Shown here: piece by piece, positions 1 to 8,515 of the stretch
Layout: each line of letters begins with the position of its first letter
Position numbering within the stretch: the first letter of the stretch is position 1
Assembly: GCA_018223085.1 (NCBI GenBank)
Contig: JAAEZB010000029.1
Location: 3,780-36,581, forward strand
Source: Paracoccaceae bacterium
Lineage (GTDB): Bacteria > Pseudomonadota > Alphaproteobacteria > Rhodobacterales > Rhodobacteraceae
Length of the DNA stretch: 32,802 bases
Reading direction: 5' to 3'
Translations under genes and position numbers: made by a program
The notes under the pieces: generated by a model
What the model was told of the DNA's origin: nothing
The model's database searches: none
The model's input: only the letters and a program-made list of their open reading frames with translations

Positions 1-1010
1 GGCAGGTTCTCCGCCGACCGGTCCAACCTCTGGCGCGGCGTCTGAAGCAAGGCCTCGCCACTCGGCAAAGCCCGCGACAAATCCCCAAGCCGTTGAGACC
101 GCCGGGAAATCCCATCGACCAGCGCCCTGGTCAACCGCCCCCCCTGCTCCTCGGTCCAGCCCAGCAAATCCCGCCGCACCGGCACCGCCATCTCCGCCGC
201 CGCGGTCGGGGTCGGGGCACGTTGATCCGACACGAAATCAATCAGCGTCGTATCCGTCTCATGCCCCACGGCCGAGATCAGCGGGATATCCGACGCCGCC
301 GCTGCACGCGCCACGATTTCCTCGTTAAACCCCCATAAATCCTCAATACTTCCGCCGCCCCGCGCCACGATCAACAGGTCTGGACGCGGCATCGCACCAC
401 CCGGCAAAAGCTTGTTGAACCCTTCAATCGCCGCCGCCACCTGCGCCGCGCATTGCTCGCCCTGAACCGCCACCGGCCAGATCAGGACCTTACGTGGAAA
501 CCGGTCGCGAAGACGGTGCAGAATATCGCGAATAACCGCCCCCGAGGGTGAGGTCACAACCCCAATGATCTCAGGCAGATACGGCAACGGCTTCTTACGC
601 TCCGGCGCAAACAACCCCTCCGCCGCCAACTGTTTCTTGCGCTTTTCAAGCATCGCCATAAGCGCGCCCTCGCCCGCCACGGCCACGTCATCAACATTGA
701 TCTGATATTTCGACTGTGACCCAAACGTCGTGAGCTTGCCCGTGACAATAACCTCCATGCCCTCTTCAGGCATGATCGACAGGCGCGACACCTGCCCTTT
801 CCAGCTTACCGCCGCGAGAACTGACCGGTCATCCTTCACATCAAAATAAAGATGCCCTGACCGCGCCAGCATCACGCGCCCCACCTCGCCGCGCACCCGC
901 ACCCGACCAAACGCTCCCTCAATGGTGCGTTTAAGCGCCCCCGAGATCTCGGAAACACTGAATTCCGGGGCATTTTCGCCTTCGACGGGGGAATCGATAA
1001 GATCGGACAT
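1..1010 (-). CDS. xseA: Exodeoxyribonuclease VII large subunit (partial, C-terminus outside window)
   Basis: Large subunit of exonuclease VII, a cytoplasmic nuclease that degrades single-stranded DNA to oligonucleotides together with the small subunit XseB. I translated 336 residues from an ATG at 1010 to the window edge. The N-terminal OB-fold region (about residues 15-110) contains VRGEVGRV and [10 protein letters not shown]. The catalytic domain contains [10 protein letters not shown] (about 154-163), [17 protein letters not shown] and [26 protein letters not shown], all hallmarks of XseA. The remaining C-terminal coiled-coil part lies left of the window. It diverges from purD with 74 bp between the start codons. 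Identification is secure. Confidence 0.96.
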   Translation of the reverse strand, partial: MSDLIDSPVEGENAPEFSVSEISGALKRTIEGAFGRVRVRGEVGRVMLARSGHLYFDVKDDRSVLAAVSWKGQVSRLSIMPEEGMEVIVTGKLTTFGSQSKYQINVDDVAVAGEGALMAMLEKRKKQLAAEGLFAPERKKPLPYLPEIIGVVTSPSGAVIRDILHRLRDRFPRKVLIWPVAVQGEQCAAQVAAAIEGFNKLLPGGAMPRPDLLIVARGGGSIEDLWGFNEEIVARAAAASDIPLISAVGHETDTTLIDFVSDQRAPTPTAAAEMAVPVRRDLLGWTEEQGGRLTRALVDGISRRSQRLGDLSRALPSGEALLQTPRQRLDRSAENL

Positions 1011-1084
1011 CTGGCCTCGCTTGTGGAATAGAGAGACACAGCTTAGAACGCCTGCAAAGCAAGGCCAAGCGGAAGGATTCCCCC

Positions 1085-2347
1085 ATGAACATTCTCATTC
1101 TCGGCAGCGGCGGACGCGAGCACGCGCTGGCATGGGCGGTGATGCAGAACCCCAAATGCGACAAGCTCATCGTCGCCCCCGGCAATGGCGGCATCGCCCA
1201 GATCGCCGATTGCGCCAAAATCAACATCGACGATGGCGCCACGGTGGTGACCTTTGTCGAGGAAAACGCCATCGACTTCGTCATCATCGGCCCCGAGGCT
1301 CCGCTTGCGGCGGGCGTGGCGGATCGCCTGCGCGAAGCGGGTGTGCTGGTCTTTGGTCCCTCCGAAGAGGCCGCCAAGCTCGAAGCCTCCAAGAGTTTCA
1401 CCAAGGAAATCTGCGACGCAGCCCATGCCCCGACCGCAGCGTACGGTCACTTTAAAGATCCTGAAGCCGCCAAGGCCTATATTCGCGAACAAGGCGCTCC
1501 AATCGTCGTCAAGGCGGACGGTCTCGCGGCTGGCAAAGGCGTGATCGTCGCGATGGACGACCAAACCGCGCTGGATGCCATTGACGACATGTTTGGCGGG
1601 GCCTTCGGTGGCGCGGGCGCCGAGGTGGTGATCGAAGAATTCATGGAGGGCGAAGAGGCGTCCTTCTTCATCCTTTGTGATGGCAAGACCGCCCTGCCGA
1701 TCGGCACCGCGCAAGACCACAAGCGCGTTGGCGAAGGCGACACCGGCCTCAACACCGGCGGCATGGGCGCCTATTCGCCCGCGCCGGTCCTTTCGGACGA
1801 GATCGCCCAGAAGGCCCTCGACGAAATCGTTCAGCCAACCATCGACGAGATGGCTCGCCGAGGCTCGCCTTATCAGGGCGTACTCTATGTTGGCCTCATG
1901 ATTAAGGACGGCCAGCCCCGCCTCGTGGAATATAACGTTCGCTTTGGTGACCCCGAGTGTCAGGTCCTAATGATGCGCCTTGGCGCGCAGGCGCTCGACC
2001 TCCTGCACGCTGCAGCCGAAGAGCGCCTCTCTGAGACCCGCGTCAACTGGGCCGACGATCATGCGATCACCGTTGTGATGGCCGCAAACGGCTATCCGGG
2101 GTCCTATGAAAAAGGTAGCGAAATTAAGGGCCTCAAAGCCCTCCCCGAGGATAGCATGAACATGGTCTTCCACGCGGGCACGACCGAAAAAGACGGCGCC
2201 ATGACCGCCACGGGCGGCCGCGTCCTCAACGTCACCGCACGCGGCGCCACGCTTCAGGAAGCCCGTGATCGTGCCTATGCCATGGTAGAGGCCATCGACT
2301 GGCCCGAAGGGTTTTACCGCCGCGACATCGGCTGGCGCGCTCTTTGA
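1085..2347 (+). CDS. purD: Phosphoribosylamine--glycine ligase
   Basis: GAR synthetase, which joins glycine to 5-phosphoribosylamine with ATP in de novo purine synthesis (cytoplasm). The 420-residue product has the usual family length. It starts with [17 protein letters not shown], the PurD N-terminal nucleotide-fold signature. The ATP-grasp domain follows, with [16 protein letters not shown] (about 140-155), the [11 protein letters not shown] strand and the PurD signature RFGDPECQ near residue 287. The ATG at 1085 is preceded by GGAAGGA about 8 nt upstream. It is followed by a strong rho-independent hairpin at 2387-2410, so it is probably a single-gene unit. No oddities seen. Confidence 0.98.
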   Translation: MNILILGSGGREHALAWAVMQNPKCDKLIVAPGNGGIAQIADCAKINIDDGATVVTFVEENAIDFVIIGPEAPLAAGVADRLREAGVLVFGPSEEAAKLEASKSFTKEICDAAHAPTAAYGHFKDPEAAKAYIREQGAPIVVKADGLAAGKGVIVAMDDQTALDAIDDMFGGAFGGAGAEVVIEEFMEGEEASFFILCDGKTALPIGTAQDHKRVGEGDTGLNTGGMGAYSPAPVLSDEIAQKALDEIVQPTIDEMARRGSPYQGVLYVGLMIKDGQPRLVEYNVRFGDPECQVLMMRLGAQALDLLHAAAEERLSETRVNWADDHAITVVMAANGYPGSYEKGSEIKGLKALPEDSMNMVFHAGTTEKDGAMTATGGRVLNVTARGATLQEARDRAYAMVEAIDWPEGFYRRDIGWRAL

Positions 2348-2386
2348 GGGTGCTTGCACCCCGCCCCTGATTCGTGACTATCTCTC

Positions 2387-2410
2387 AAGAGGCCCCTCGG
2401 GGCCTCTTTT
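2387..2410 (+). terminator. Rho-independent terminator after purD
   Basis: Perfect 10-bp stem AAGAGGCCCC / GGGGCCTCTT (2387-2396 and 2399-2408) with a very short TC centre, ending in a T run. It lies 40 nt after the purD stop codon and only 19 nt before the next start codon, so it should insulate the bestrophin gene from purD transcription. Confidence 0.85.
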
Positions 2411-2428
2411 CGGTTGCGGAGCACAGAC

Positions 2429-3310
2429 ATGATCCTGCGAGATAAACCCGGCGTCGCCCAACTCTTCTTTGCCATGCGCGGCTCGGTGCTGCCTGTGATC
2501 CTGCCCCGGATCATCGGCTTCGCCCTCGTGTCGGCCGCCATCGTCCTTGTCGACACCCATATCTGGGCCCTGCCCCATACCAACGCTGCGCCTTTCGCCG
2601 TCTTCGGTGTTGCATTGTCCCTGATCCTCGGCTTTCGCAACAACGCCGCCTATGAACGCTGGTGGGAAGCCCGCCGCCTCTGGGGCCAACTCATCTCCGA
2701 CATGCGCAGCCTTGGCCGCGAGGCCGATCTCTTCATTCCACAAGAGCAAGACCGCCGCCGCCTTCTGCGCCTTGCCCTGACGTTCATTCATCTGCACCGC
2801 ATTCAGCTTCGTGGCATCAAGAACGACATCAGCGCAAAGCCTTGGCATGAAGAGAGTTTTTCCGACGCCTCTCATCCGCCCTGTGCTGCCCTGAGCCGGA
2901 TGAACGAGGTTATCCGCGACTCCGGGGCGGACGGGTTTGGACGCCGCGCCCTCGCCGAACGGCTCGGCTATATCGCCGCCGCACAGGCCGCTTGTGAGCG
3001 GATCGCCACAACACCGCTGCCTTATGTCTATTCCCTGCTGGTCTTCCGCACGACCTATCTCTACGTGCTGCTGATCCCCCTCGCGATGCTCGATAGTGCC
3101 GGATGGCTCACCCCGCTTTTCGTCGCCATCGTTGCCTATATGCTGCTTGGCTTGGCCGAGGTGACCGAGGAACTTTCCCATCCCTTTGGTGAAACAGTGA
3201 ACGGATTGCCGCTCGACGCGCTCTGCCGCACGGTGGAACGCAGCCTCGCGCCACATCTCGACCTTGAGGTGCCGCCCTCTCTCCAACCAGAGAATTACTA
3301 CCTGAGCTGA
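2429..3310 (+). CDS. Bestrophin-like (UPF0187 family) membrane protein
   Basis: Predicted inner-membrane anion/cation channel of the bacterial bestrophin family. The start is placed at ATG 2429 (293 residues), because GCGGAG lies 7-8 nt upstream; a TTG at 2414 is in frame but lacks such a site. Visible family features are the opening block MILRDKPGVAQLFFAMRGSV, a membrane helix with PRIIGFALVSAAIVL, then FAVFGVALSLILGFRNNAAYERWWEARRLWG (about 60-90), the conserved helix and NxAYxRWWEAR motif. A second membrane pair lies near residues 205-245. The C-terminal DLEVPPSLQPENYYLS resembles family ends. It starts directly behind the purD terminator, so it must have its own promoter or rely on read-through. 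The ion carried in this organism cannot be told from sequence. Confidence 0.85.
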   Translation: MILRDKPGVAQLFFAMRGSVLPVILPRIIGFALVSAAIVLVDTHIWALPHTNAAPFAVFGVALSLILGFRNNAAYERWWEARRLWGQLISDMRSLGREADLFIPQEQDRRRLLRLALTFIHLHRIQLRGIKNDISAKPWHEESFSDASHPPCAALSRMNEVIRDSGADGFGRRALAERLGYIAAAQAACERIATTPLPYVYSLLVFRTTYLYVLLIPLAMLDSAGWLTPLFVAIVAYMLLGLAEVTEELSHPFGETVNGLPLDALCRTVERSLAPHLDLEVPPSLQPENYYLS

Positions 3311-3332
3311 CAGCCCCGAAACGGCAAAGCAA

Positions 3333-4004
3333 TTGCCAGCCGCCCCCGCGCCGATTACTTTCTGCGCCACCACGCATCTCGAAAGGGCCCAAGCCATCAC
3401 CGATACGCTGTCCATTGACGACGCCTACCGCAACCGGGACTTCACGGAACTCGCCTTCCATTTCGTGCCGGTCGGAATCGTGGTGACAGAAAACCGGGTA
3501 ATCCGTGATTGCAATCGCACCTTTGCCGAGATGTTCGGCTACCCACGCGAGGAGCTTCAGGATCAGACTTTTGCGATCCTCTACCCGTCCCTCGACGAGT
3601 TCGCCACGATCCGCAATCGCGGCGTTCAATCCCTGCGCGAAGGCAACAGCTATTGGGATGAACGGGTGATGATGCGCAATGGCGGAGAGATGTTCTGGTG
3701 CCGGGTGCGGGGCCATTCCTTTACCCCTGAAAACCCGCTCATGCGCGCAGTCTGGAGCTTCGCCGATCTCTCGGAAAATCGCCCCTATCATCATCTGACA
3801 CGGCGCGAACGCGAGGTCTTGTCGTTGATGAGCGAAGGCATGACCAGCAAGGAAATCGCCCGCATCCTAGAGATGTCAAACCGCACGGTTGAGGTGCATC
3901 GCGCCAAGCTCCTGAAGAAATTCGGCGCGAGTAATACCGCCGCACTCCTGCAATCTCTCGGGGCGATCGGCGGCGATCACGTCATCAACTCCGCCGCGGG
4001 TTAA
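3333..4004 (+). CDS. PAS domain LuxR-type transcriptional regulator
   Basis: Predicted cytoplasmic DNA-binding sensor. Counting from TTG 3333 (223 residues), a PAS fold spans about 40-145 (FHFVPVGIVVTENRVIRDCN, FGYPREELQ, YWDERVMMRNGGEMFWCRVRG). A LuxR/GerE helix-turn-helix spans about 153-212 (LTRREREVLSLMSEGMTSKEIARILEMSNRTVEVHR). There is no receiver domain and no kinase beside it, so it probably senses a small ligand, cofactor or redox state directly. The start is uncertain: TTG 3333 has no clear ribosome site, and no ATG or GTG lies before the PAS core begins. An ATC at 3396 has GAAAGG well placed upstream and would give a protein starting at residue 22. The stop overlaps the stop of the convergent gene. 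Target genes are unknown. Confidence 0.85.
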   Translation: MPAAPAPITFCATTHLERAQAITDTLSIDDAYRNRDFTELAFHFVPVGIVVTENRVIRDCNRTFAEMFGYPREELQDQTFAILYPSLDEFATIRNRGVQSLREGNSYWDERVMMRNGGEMFWCRVRGHSFTPENPLMRAVWSFADLSENRPYHHLTRREREVLSLMSEGMTSKEIARILEMSNRTVEVHRAKLLKKFGASNTAALLQSLGAIGGDHVINSAAG

Positions 4005-4734
4005 TCTTCACAGACAAGGGCCTCTTCCAAGCTTTTGCGCCCCGTGAACGGGCCAATATCTCGGGAGGTAAGGCGGCTGCCAGAAAGGCGTGTCGCCATG
4101 GTCCGGCTCCAATCGGCATTGGCGGTGATAATCTCTGGCCCGCCGGCACAGGTCCGTATGCCACCTGAGATATAATCCTGCCCAATTCGGTGATTGGTCA
4201 GCCCTTGCAGGTCTGCGACATGCTGCAATACGCCGTCCTGAAAGCGCCAGACCCGTAGCACACGGGCAAGGTGTGGACGGTCGATATAGGCCAGCTCTAC
4301 CGCACCGTCCCCATCAAGGTCCGCCGCACCAAGCGGCGCGAGCCAGCGGTGGGCACGCCCTATAAAGGGGGTCGCCGCAATCAGGCCGGTTTCGCCATAA
4401 ATGGCAAGACGCGCCCCTTTTGTCAGACTGCTTTCGATGGTGATGACTTCCGGTGTGCCATCGTGATCAAGATCGGCAAGGCGCGGAGCGATATCCTCAA
4501 AGACCCGATCCTCTGGCAAGGTCACCCGCAACTTGCGCCCATCACGCAGCCGCATCTCAAGCGTGCCATATTCGACCGCATCGCCAAGGATACCGTGGTC
4601 ATAGCGCGTGGTCGGACTGCCATAGCTGGCCGAGGCAATCTCGGCCAAAGCCGCCCCACCTGAGCCGACCACAGTCAGCCACAGGGCAGCGCCCATCCGC
4701 GCGCAGCGAGAAGAACGCCACACCCCGCGCCCCA

Positions 4735-4735
<1 letters not shown>
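4001..4735 (-). CDS. Secreted FG-GAP/VCBS-repeat protein
   Basis: Predicted exported protein of 244 residues. The start at ATG 4735 is chosen because it overlaps the stop of the upstream ferredoxin gene (TGATG) and opens a signal peptide: basic residues, then MGAALWLTVVGSGGAALA, with cleavage near residue 31. Two calcium-binding-like FG-GAP loops are visible: DLDHDGTPEV (about 88-97) and DLDGDGAVEL (about 139-148), typical of beta-propeller blades. The length allows only a partial propeller. A longer upstream start would bury the signal sequence. The coupling to a ferredoxin gene does not explain its role, and I do not assign one. Related proteins are usually annotated only as VCBS repeat-containing. 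Confidence 0.75.
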
Positions 4736-5085
<350 letters not shown>

Positions 5086-5256
5086 TTAGGTAGTGTGCCC
5101 TCAGGATACGTGCCAGTCTCTTTTGCGACATAGGTCCGGTTTCCTAGCGACCAATTGCCATTGTTCCACATTCGTTCATGCAGAAGACTTTTGAAAAGCA
5201 CGAAAAGCAGGTAGAGTTATAGAAACATCCGGAGACCAAGCTCCAGAGGCCCGAGC

Positions 5257-5802
5257 ATGACACCGCGCCCTTTTTTCATTGCCGTCCTTTCAGGGCTGGC
5301 TCTGGCTGCCTGCGAAAACGGGACGGCCCTTACTCCCGACATTGCCGCTCTCAGGGAGCCAGACATTGTACAAGCCGATAGCGCCATAGCCCCGCCGGGG
5401 GCCGCACCGGGCACATGCTGGGGCCGCGCGGTTAGCCCCGCAGTGATCGAAACAGTAACCGAGCAAATCATGGTCCAGCCCCCTGAGGTTCTTGCTGATG
5501 GCACTGTGCTGAGTCCGGCCATCTACCGCAGCGAAACCCACCAGAGGATTGTGCGAGAACGGCGAGAGACGTGGTTCGAGACCCCATGTGAAGCCGCCTG
5601 GACCGAAGATTTCACCGCCTCCGTGCAACGCGCCCTCAAGGTGCGGGGGCACTATTATGGTGCCATCACGGGACGGCGGGACAAACGCACCCGCGCCGCT
5701 ATCCGCCGCTACCAGAAAGAACAAGAACTCGACAGTGCAATCCTGTCGCTGGAAGCCGCGCGCCAACTTGGCCTCATCGCGGTGCGACGCGAGGAAAACT
5801 AA
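5257..5802 (+). CDS. Peptidoglycan-binding domain lipoprotein
   Basis: Predicted periplasmic lipoprotein of 181 residues. The N-terminus MTPRPFFIAVLSGLALAAC carries a lipobox with C19 as the lipidated residue. The middle (about 50-115) is rich in charged and proline residues, with WGRAVSPAVIETVTEQI. The C-terminal part (about 118-175) is a PG_binding_1-like fold: FTASVQRALKVRGHYYGAITGRRDKRTRAAIRRYQKEQ, with the expected ALxxxGYYxGxxxGxxxxxTRxAIRxYQ pattern. AGAGG lies about 8 nt before ATG 5257. The gene ends at a shared hairpin and converges on degP. It probably anchors to the cell wall; no enzymatic domain is visible. Confidence 0.82.
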   Translation: MTPRPFFIAVLSGLALAACENGTALTPDIAALREPDIVQADSAIAPPGAAPGTCWGRAVSPAVIETVTEQIMVQPPEVLADGTVLSPAIYRSETHQRIVRERRETWFETPCEAAWTEDFTASVQRALKVRGHYYGAITGRRDKRTRAAIRRYQKEQELDSAILSLEAARQLGLIAVRREEN

Positions 5803-5826
5803 AAAGGGCGCCCAAAGGCGCCCTTT
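5803..5826. terminator. Bidirectional terminator between the lipoprotein gene and degP
   Basis: Stem AAAGGGCGCC / GGCGCCCTTT (5803-5812 and 5817-5826), 10 bp, perfect, with loop CAAA. It is flanked by A residues on the left and T residues on the right. It sits between two convergent genes and can serve both strands. Confidence 0.85.
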
Positions 5827-5851
5827 CCTCTGTCTCATAGGAAAACTTGCG

Positions 5852-7315
5852 TCACTCTTCGATATTGAGCGCCACAAAGCGCGGCTCACCACCGCGGCGT
5901 ACCAGAAGCAGAAGCGATTTGCGCCCGGCCTCCTGTGCCTCCGAGATACGGTCTTCCAGGTCCGACACCGAAGCGATCTTTTGCTGGCTGGCCTCCGTGA
6001 GGATGTCACCAGCCCGCAGCCCTTTCTCATAGGCCGTCGAGGTTTCATCCACGCGGGTCACAACAAGGCCAGTGGTGCCTTCAGCAGCACCCAACTCAGA
6101 ACGCATGGCATCGGTCAGCGGCGTGACCGTAAGCCCGAGAATGTCTTTCTCGATCGGACCCGGCGCTTGGCCCGGCTCTGCTGCCTCTTCTGTGCTTTCC
6201 GCAGTTTCACGACGGCCAAGGGTCACCTTTAGCGTCTTTTGCACCCCATCGCGCAGCACAATCACGCGCACAGCTTTGCCCACATCGGCATTGCCAACCT
6301 GACGCACAAGACCACGCACATCTTCGACCTTCTTGCCATCGAAAGACAAGATCACGTCCCCTGCCAGAATACCGGCCTCCATCGCCGGACCTTCAGGCAC
6401 ATCTGTAACCATGGCACCAGCAGTGGATTCGAGACCCTCAATCGCTTCGACCATATCTTCGCCAACATTCTGGATACGCACGCCAAGCCAGCCACGGCGG
6501 GTCTCGCCGAATTCCTTAAGCTGGGCCACAACGCGGGTCACCACATTAGACGCCATCGAAAACCCGATCCCGATCGAGCCGCCATTGGGCGACAAAATCG
6601 CGGTATTCACACCGACAACATCCCCATCCATATTGAACAGCGGCCCGCCCGAGTTGCCCCGGTTGATCGCGGCGTCAGTCTGAATGTAATCGTCATAGCT
6701 CCCTGAAAGGGCACGGTTGCGGGCCGAAACGATGCCCGCAGAAATCGAAAAACCTTGACCAAGCGGGTTGCCCATAGCCAGCACCCAATCCCCCACACGG
6801 GCGGTATCACTGTCGCCAAAGCTCACGAAAGGAAGCGGGTCATCGCTTTCCACCTTGAGCAGCGCGATATCCGTCTTGGGGTCGGTGCCGATCACCTTTG
6901 CCGCAAGTTCTTCACCCGAGAAGAATTCGATCAGGATTTCGTCTGCCCCGTCGATCACATGGTTATTTGTGACGACAAACCCGTCTTCTGAAATTACGAA
7001 CCCCGAGCCAAGCGCCGATGTGCGGCGCGGTTTGTCTCCGTCGCCATTACGATCCTGAAACTCGCGAAAGAAATCTTCGAAGGGCGATCCTTTGGGCACG
7101 ATGCCTTGTGGTCCGGTCCGCCCGGCAACAACAGTCGAAGTCGTGATGTTAACCACGGCCGGGCTTACTTTTTGGGCCAAATCGGCAAAGCTCTCCGGTC
7201 GGGCTTGCGCGGCAATGGATTGAGCGACGAGCAAAAGCACCGCAAGTCCCGCGATCCACATGACCCGTAATTGCGCCCCGACCGGGCGCGCGATTGCAAC
7301 TGCCTGACTATTCAC
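5852..7315 (-). CDS. degP: Periplasmic serine protease of the HtrA/DegP family
   Basis: S1C-family serine protease/chaperone (487 residues) that degrades misfolded envelope proteins. The N-terminal signal anchor VMWIAGLAVLLLVAQSIAAQA (about 18-38) directs export. The catalytic triad is H119 (TNNHV), D149 (TDIALLK) and S222 (GNSGGPL). PDZ1 covers about 270-365 (GWLGVRIQ) and PDZ2 about 390-480. The start is a GTG at 7315, decided by AGGAG 8 nt upstream (7324-7328). It is the last gene of the leftward hflK-hflC-DUF2065 run but lies 133 nt after DUF2065, so it may also have its own promoter. That gap holds an 11-bp-period direct repeat. DegQ or a MucD/DegP-like Do-family name would fit equally well. 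Confidence 0.95.
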   Translation of the reverse strand: MNSQAVAIARPVGAQLRVMWIAGLAVLLLVAQSIAAQARPESFADLAQKVSPAVVNITTSTVVAGRTGPQGIVPKGSPFEDFFREFQDRNGDGDKPRRTSALGSGFVISEDGFVVTNNHVIDGADEILIEFFSGEELAAKVIGTDPKTDIALLKVESDDPLPFVSFGDSDTARVGDWVLAMGNPLGQGFSISAGIVSARNRALSGSYDDYIQTDAAINRGNSGGPLFNMDGDVVGVNTAILSPNGGSIGIGFSMASNVVTRVVAQLKEFGETRRGWLGVRIQNVGEDMVEAIEGLESTAGAMVTDVPEGPAMEAGILAGDVILSFDGKKVEDVRGLVRQVGNADVGKAVRVIVLRDGVQKTLKVTLGRRETAESTEEAAEPGQAPGPIEKDILGLTVTPLTDAMRSELGAAEGTTGLVVTRVDETSTAYEKGLRAGDILTEASQQKIASVSDLEDRISEAQEAGRKSLLLLVRRGGEPRFVALNIEE

Positions 7316-7425
7316 TCCGTATTCTCCTGTATTACGACCTGTCCAAGAGACGATGGTCTTTGGCGATACTCTCTACCTAAGCACCATCATTGGCAACTCA
7401 ACGCACATCGCAAGTGTGCAATCTC

Positions 7426-7443
7426 TTGTGAGCGGATTGTGAG
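7426..7443 (-). promoter_or_regulatory. Direct repeat with 11-bp period upstream of degP
   Basis: On the degP strand the heptamer CTCACAA occurs twice with a TCCG spacer (7437-7443 and 7426-7432), a spacing of 11 bp or one helical turn. That arrangement suits binding by an OmpR-type response regulator dimer. It lies just after the DUF2065 stop and about 110 nt before the degP start. A short inverted repeat GCACA/TGTGC follows at 7403-7419. Function is inferred from arrangement only. Confidence 0.3.
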
Positions 7444-7448
7444 AAATG

Positions 7449-7646
7449 TTACGCGCCGAGAGCCTTCGCCAGCCAGACCAGCGCAACACCGAAAGCAATG
7501 GCCGCAAGACCAAGGGTGCGACGCTGCCCTTCCGGCAGGGCGCGTAGGGCTTCGAGCAGTTGCTCGACAAGCGAAGGGGCCAGTGCATAGACCAGCCCCT
7601 CAATGATTAGCACAAGGCCAATCGCCAACAATGCAGTCCCGATCAT
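7449..7646 (-). CDS. DUF2065 family small membrane protein
   Basis: Very small inner-membrane protein of 65 residues, of the DUF2065 (YjeT-like) family that commonly sits next to hflK/hflC. Two hydrophobic helices (about 4-24 and 43-62) flank a short loop, EALRALPEGQRRTLG. The ATG at 7646 overlaps the hflC stop by 4 bases (ATGA), so translation is coupled to hflC. Function is unknown. The conserved neighbourhood suggests a link to the HflKC complex or the FtsH protease it regulates, but that is inference. Confidence 0.88.
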   Translation of the reverse strand: MIGTALLAIGLVLIIEGLVYALAPSLVEQLLEALRALPEGQRRTLGLAAIAFGVALVWLAKALGA

Positions 7647-8515
7647 TGGGGCGCTTTGTCCGATTTCAGATAGTTGAAGAAATCGCTATCGGGCGACATG
7701 ACCATGGTCGAGTTCTCCCCAAGAAGCGCCCCGCGATAAGCGGCAAGCGAGCGGTAGAATTCAAAGAATTCCGGGTCCGCACCAAAGGCTTCGGCAAAAA
7801 TCCCGTTACGCTTGGCATCGGCCTCACCGCGGATGATCTCCGACTGACGCTTGGCGTCCGAGACAAGCTCGACCACGGTCCGGTCTGCTTGTGCCCGCAC
7901 ACGCTGCGCGGCTTCTTCACCGCGGGCGCGTTCGTCCGTTGCCTCACGCTCACGTTCCGCACGCATCCGCGCAAAGGTCGCGTCAAGGTTTTCGCGCGGC
8001 AGGTCTGTCCGCTTGAGGCGCACGTCGATGATTTCGACACCAAGACCCAGCGCGGTATCATAGGCCCCATTTCGGATACGCAGCATAAGCGCCGCACGAT
8101 CCGAACTCAGGATATCATTCGACGACACCTGACCGAGCACTTCGCGCAACGAATCGCGCAAGATACCGTCAACTTTTGCGTCCGCCGCAGGAATACCGCC
8201 CGGACCAACGGCCTGACGGAATTGGCGCACATCAATGATGCGGTAGCGTGCGAAGGCGTCGACAACAAGACGGCGATCATCCGAAGGGGTGACCTCCAGC
8301 GGATCCACATCACGGCTCAGGATGCGGTCATCATAGTAGACAACTTCCTGAATGAGCGGGATCTTGAAGGACAGGCCCGGCTCTTCCTTGACGTCGACCA
8401 CACGGCCGAATTGCAGCACCAGCGCCTTTTCACGTTCATCCACAATAAAGATCGACGACAGGGCCGCCGCGACCACGATCACCAGAATGGGAAGAAGATA
8501 AGTCGTTTTCCGCAT
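7643..8515 (-). CDS. hflC: HflC, SPFH/band-7 regulator of the FtsH protease
   Basis: Inner-membrane protein of 290 residues that, with HflK, forms a large cage around the FtsH protease and modulates its activity. An N-terminal membrane helix (about 6-24, LLPILVIVVAAALSSIFIV) is followed by the band-7/SPFH domain starting at VDEREKALVLQFGRV. The long charged helix with ARMRAEREREATDERARGEEAAQRVRAQADR (about 185-215) is the coiled-coil stalk of the family. The start ATG 8515 overlaps the hflK stop (TGATG) and its stop overlaps the DUF2065 start, so the three genes are coupled. Confidence 0.96.
   Translation of the reverse strand: MRKTTYLLPILVIVVAAALSSIFIVDEREKALVLQFGRVVDVKEEPGLSFKIPLIQEVVYYDDRILSRDVDPLEVTPSDDRRLVVDAFARYRIIDVRQFRQAVGPGGIPAADAKVDGILRDSLREVLGQVSSNDILSSDRAALMLRIRNGAYDTALGLGVEIIDVRLKRTDLPRENLDATFARMRAEREREATDERARGEEAAQRVRAQADRTVVELVSDAKRQSEIIRGEADAKRNGIFAEAFGADPEFFEFYRSLAAYRGALLGENSTMVMSPDSDFFNYLKSDKAPQ

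Noticed and set aside
554-748. Small antisense and alternative frames inside xseA, purD, degP, gor and tad genes
   Set aside because: They follow from the high GC content. They lack domains and ribosome sites and are covered by clear genes in another frame.
7426-7443. Resemblance to the lac operator (TTGTGAGCGGAT)
   Set aside because: Only one half of the operator matches and no lac genes or LacI-type regulator are nearby. The direct repeat explains the sequence better.
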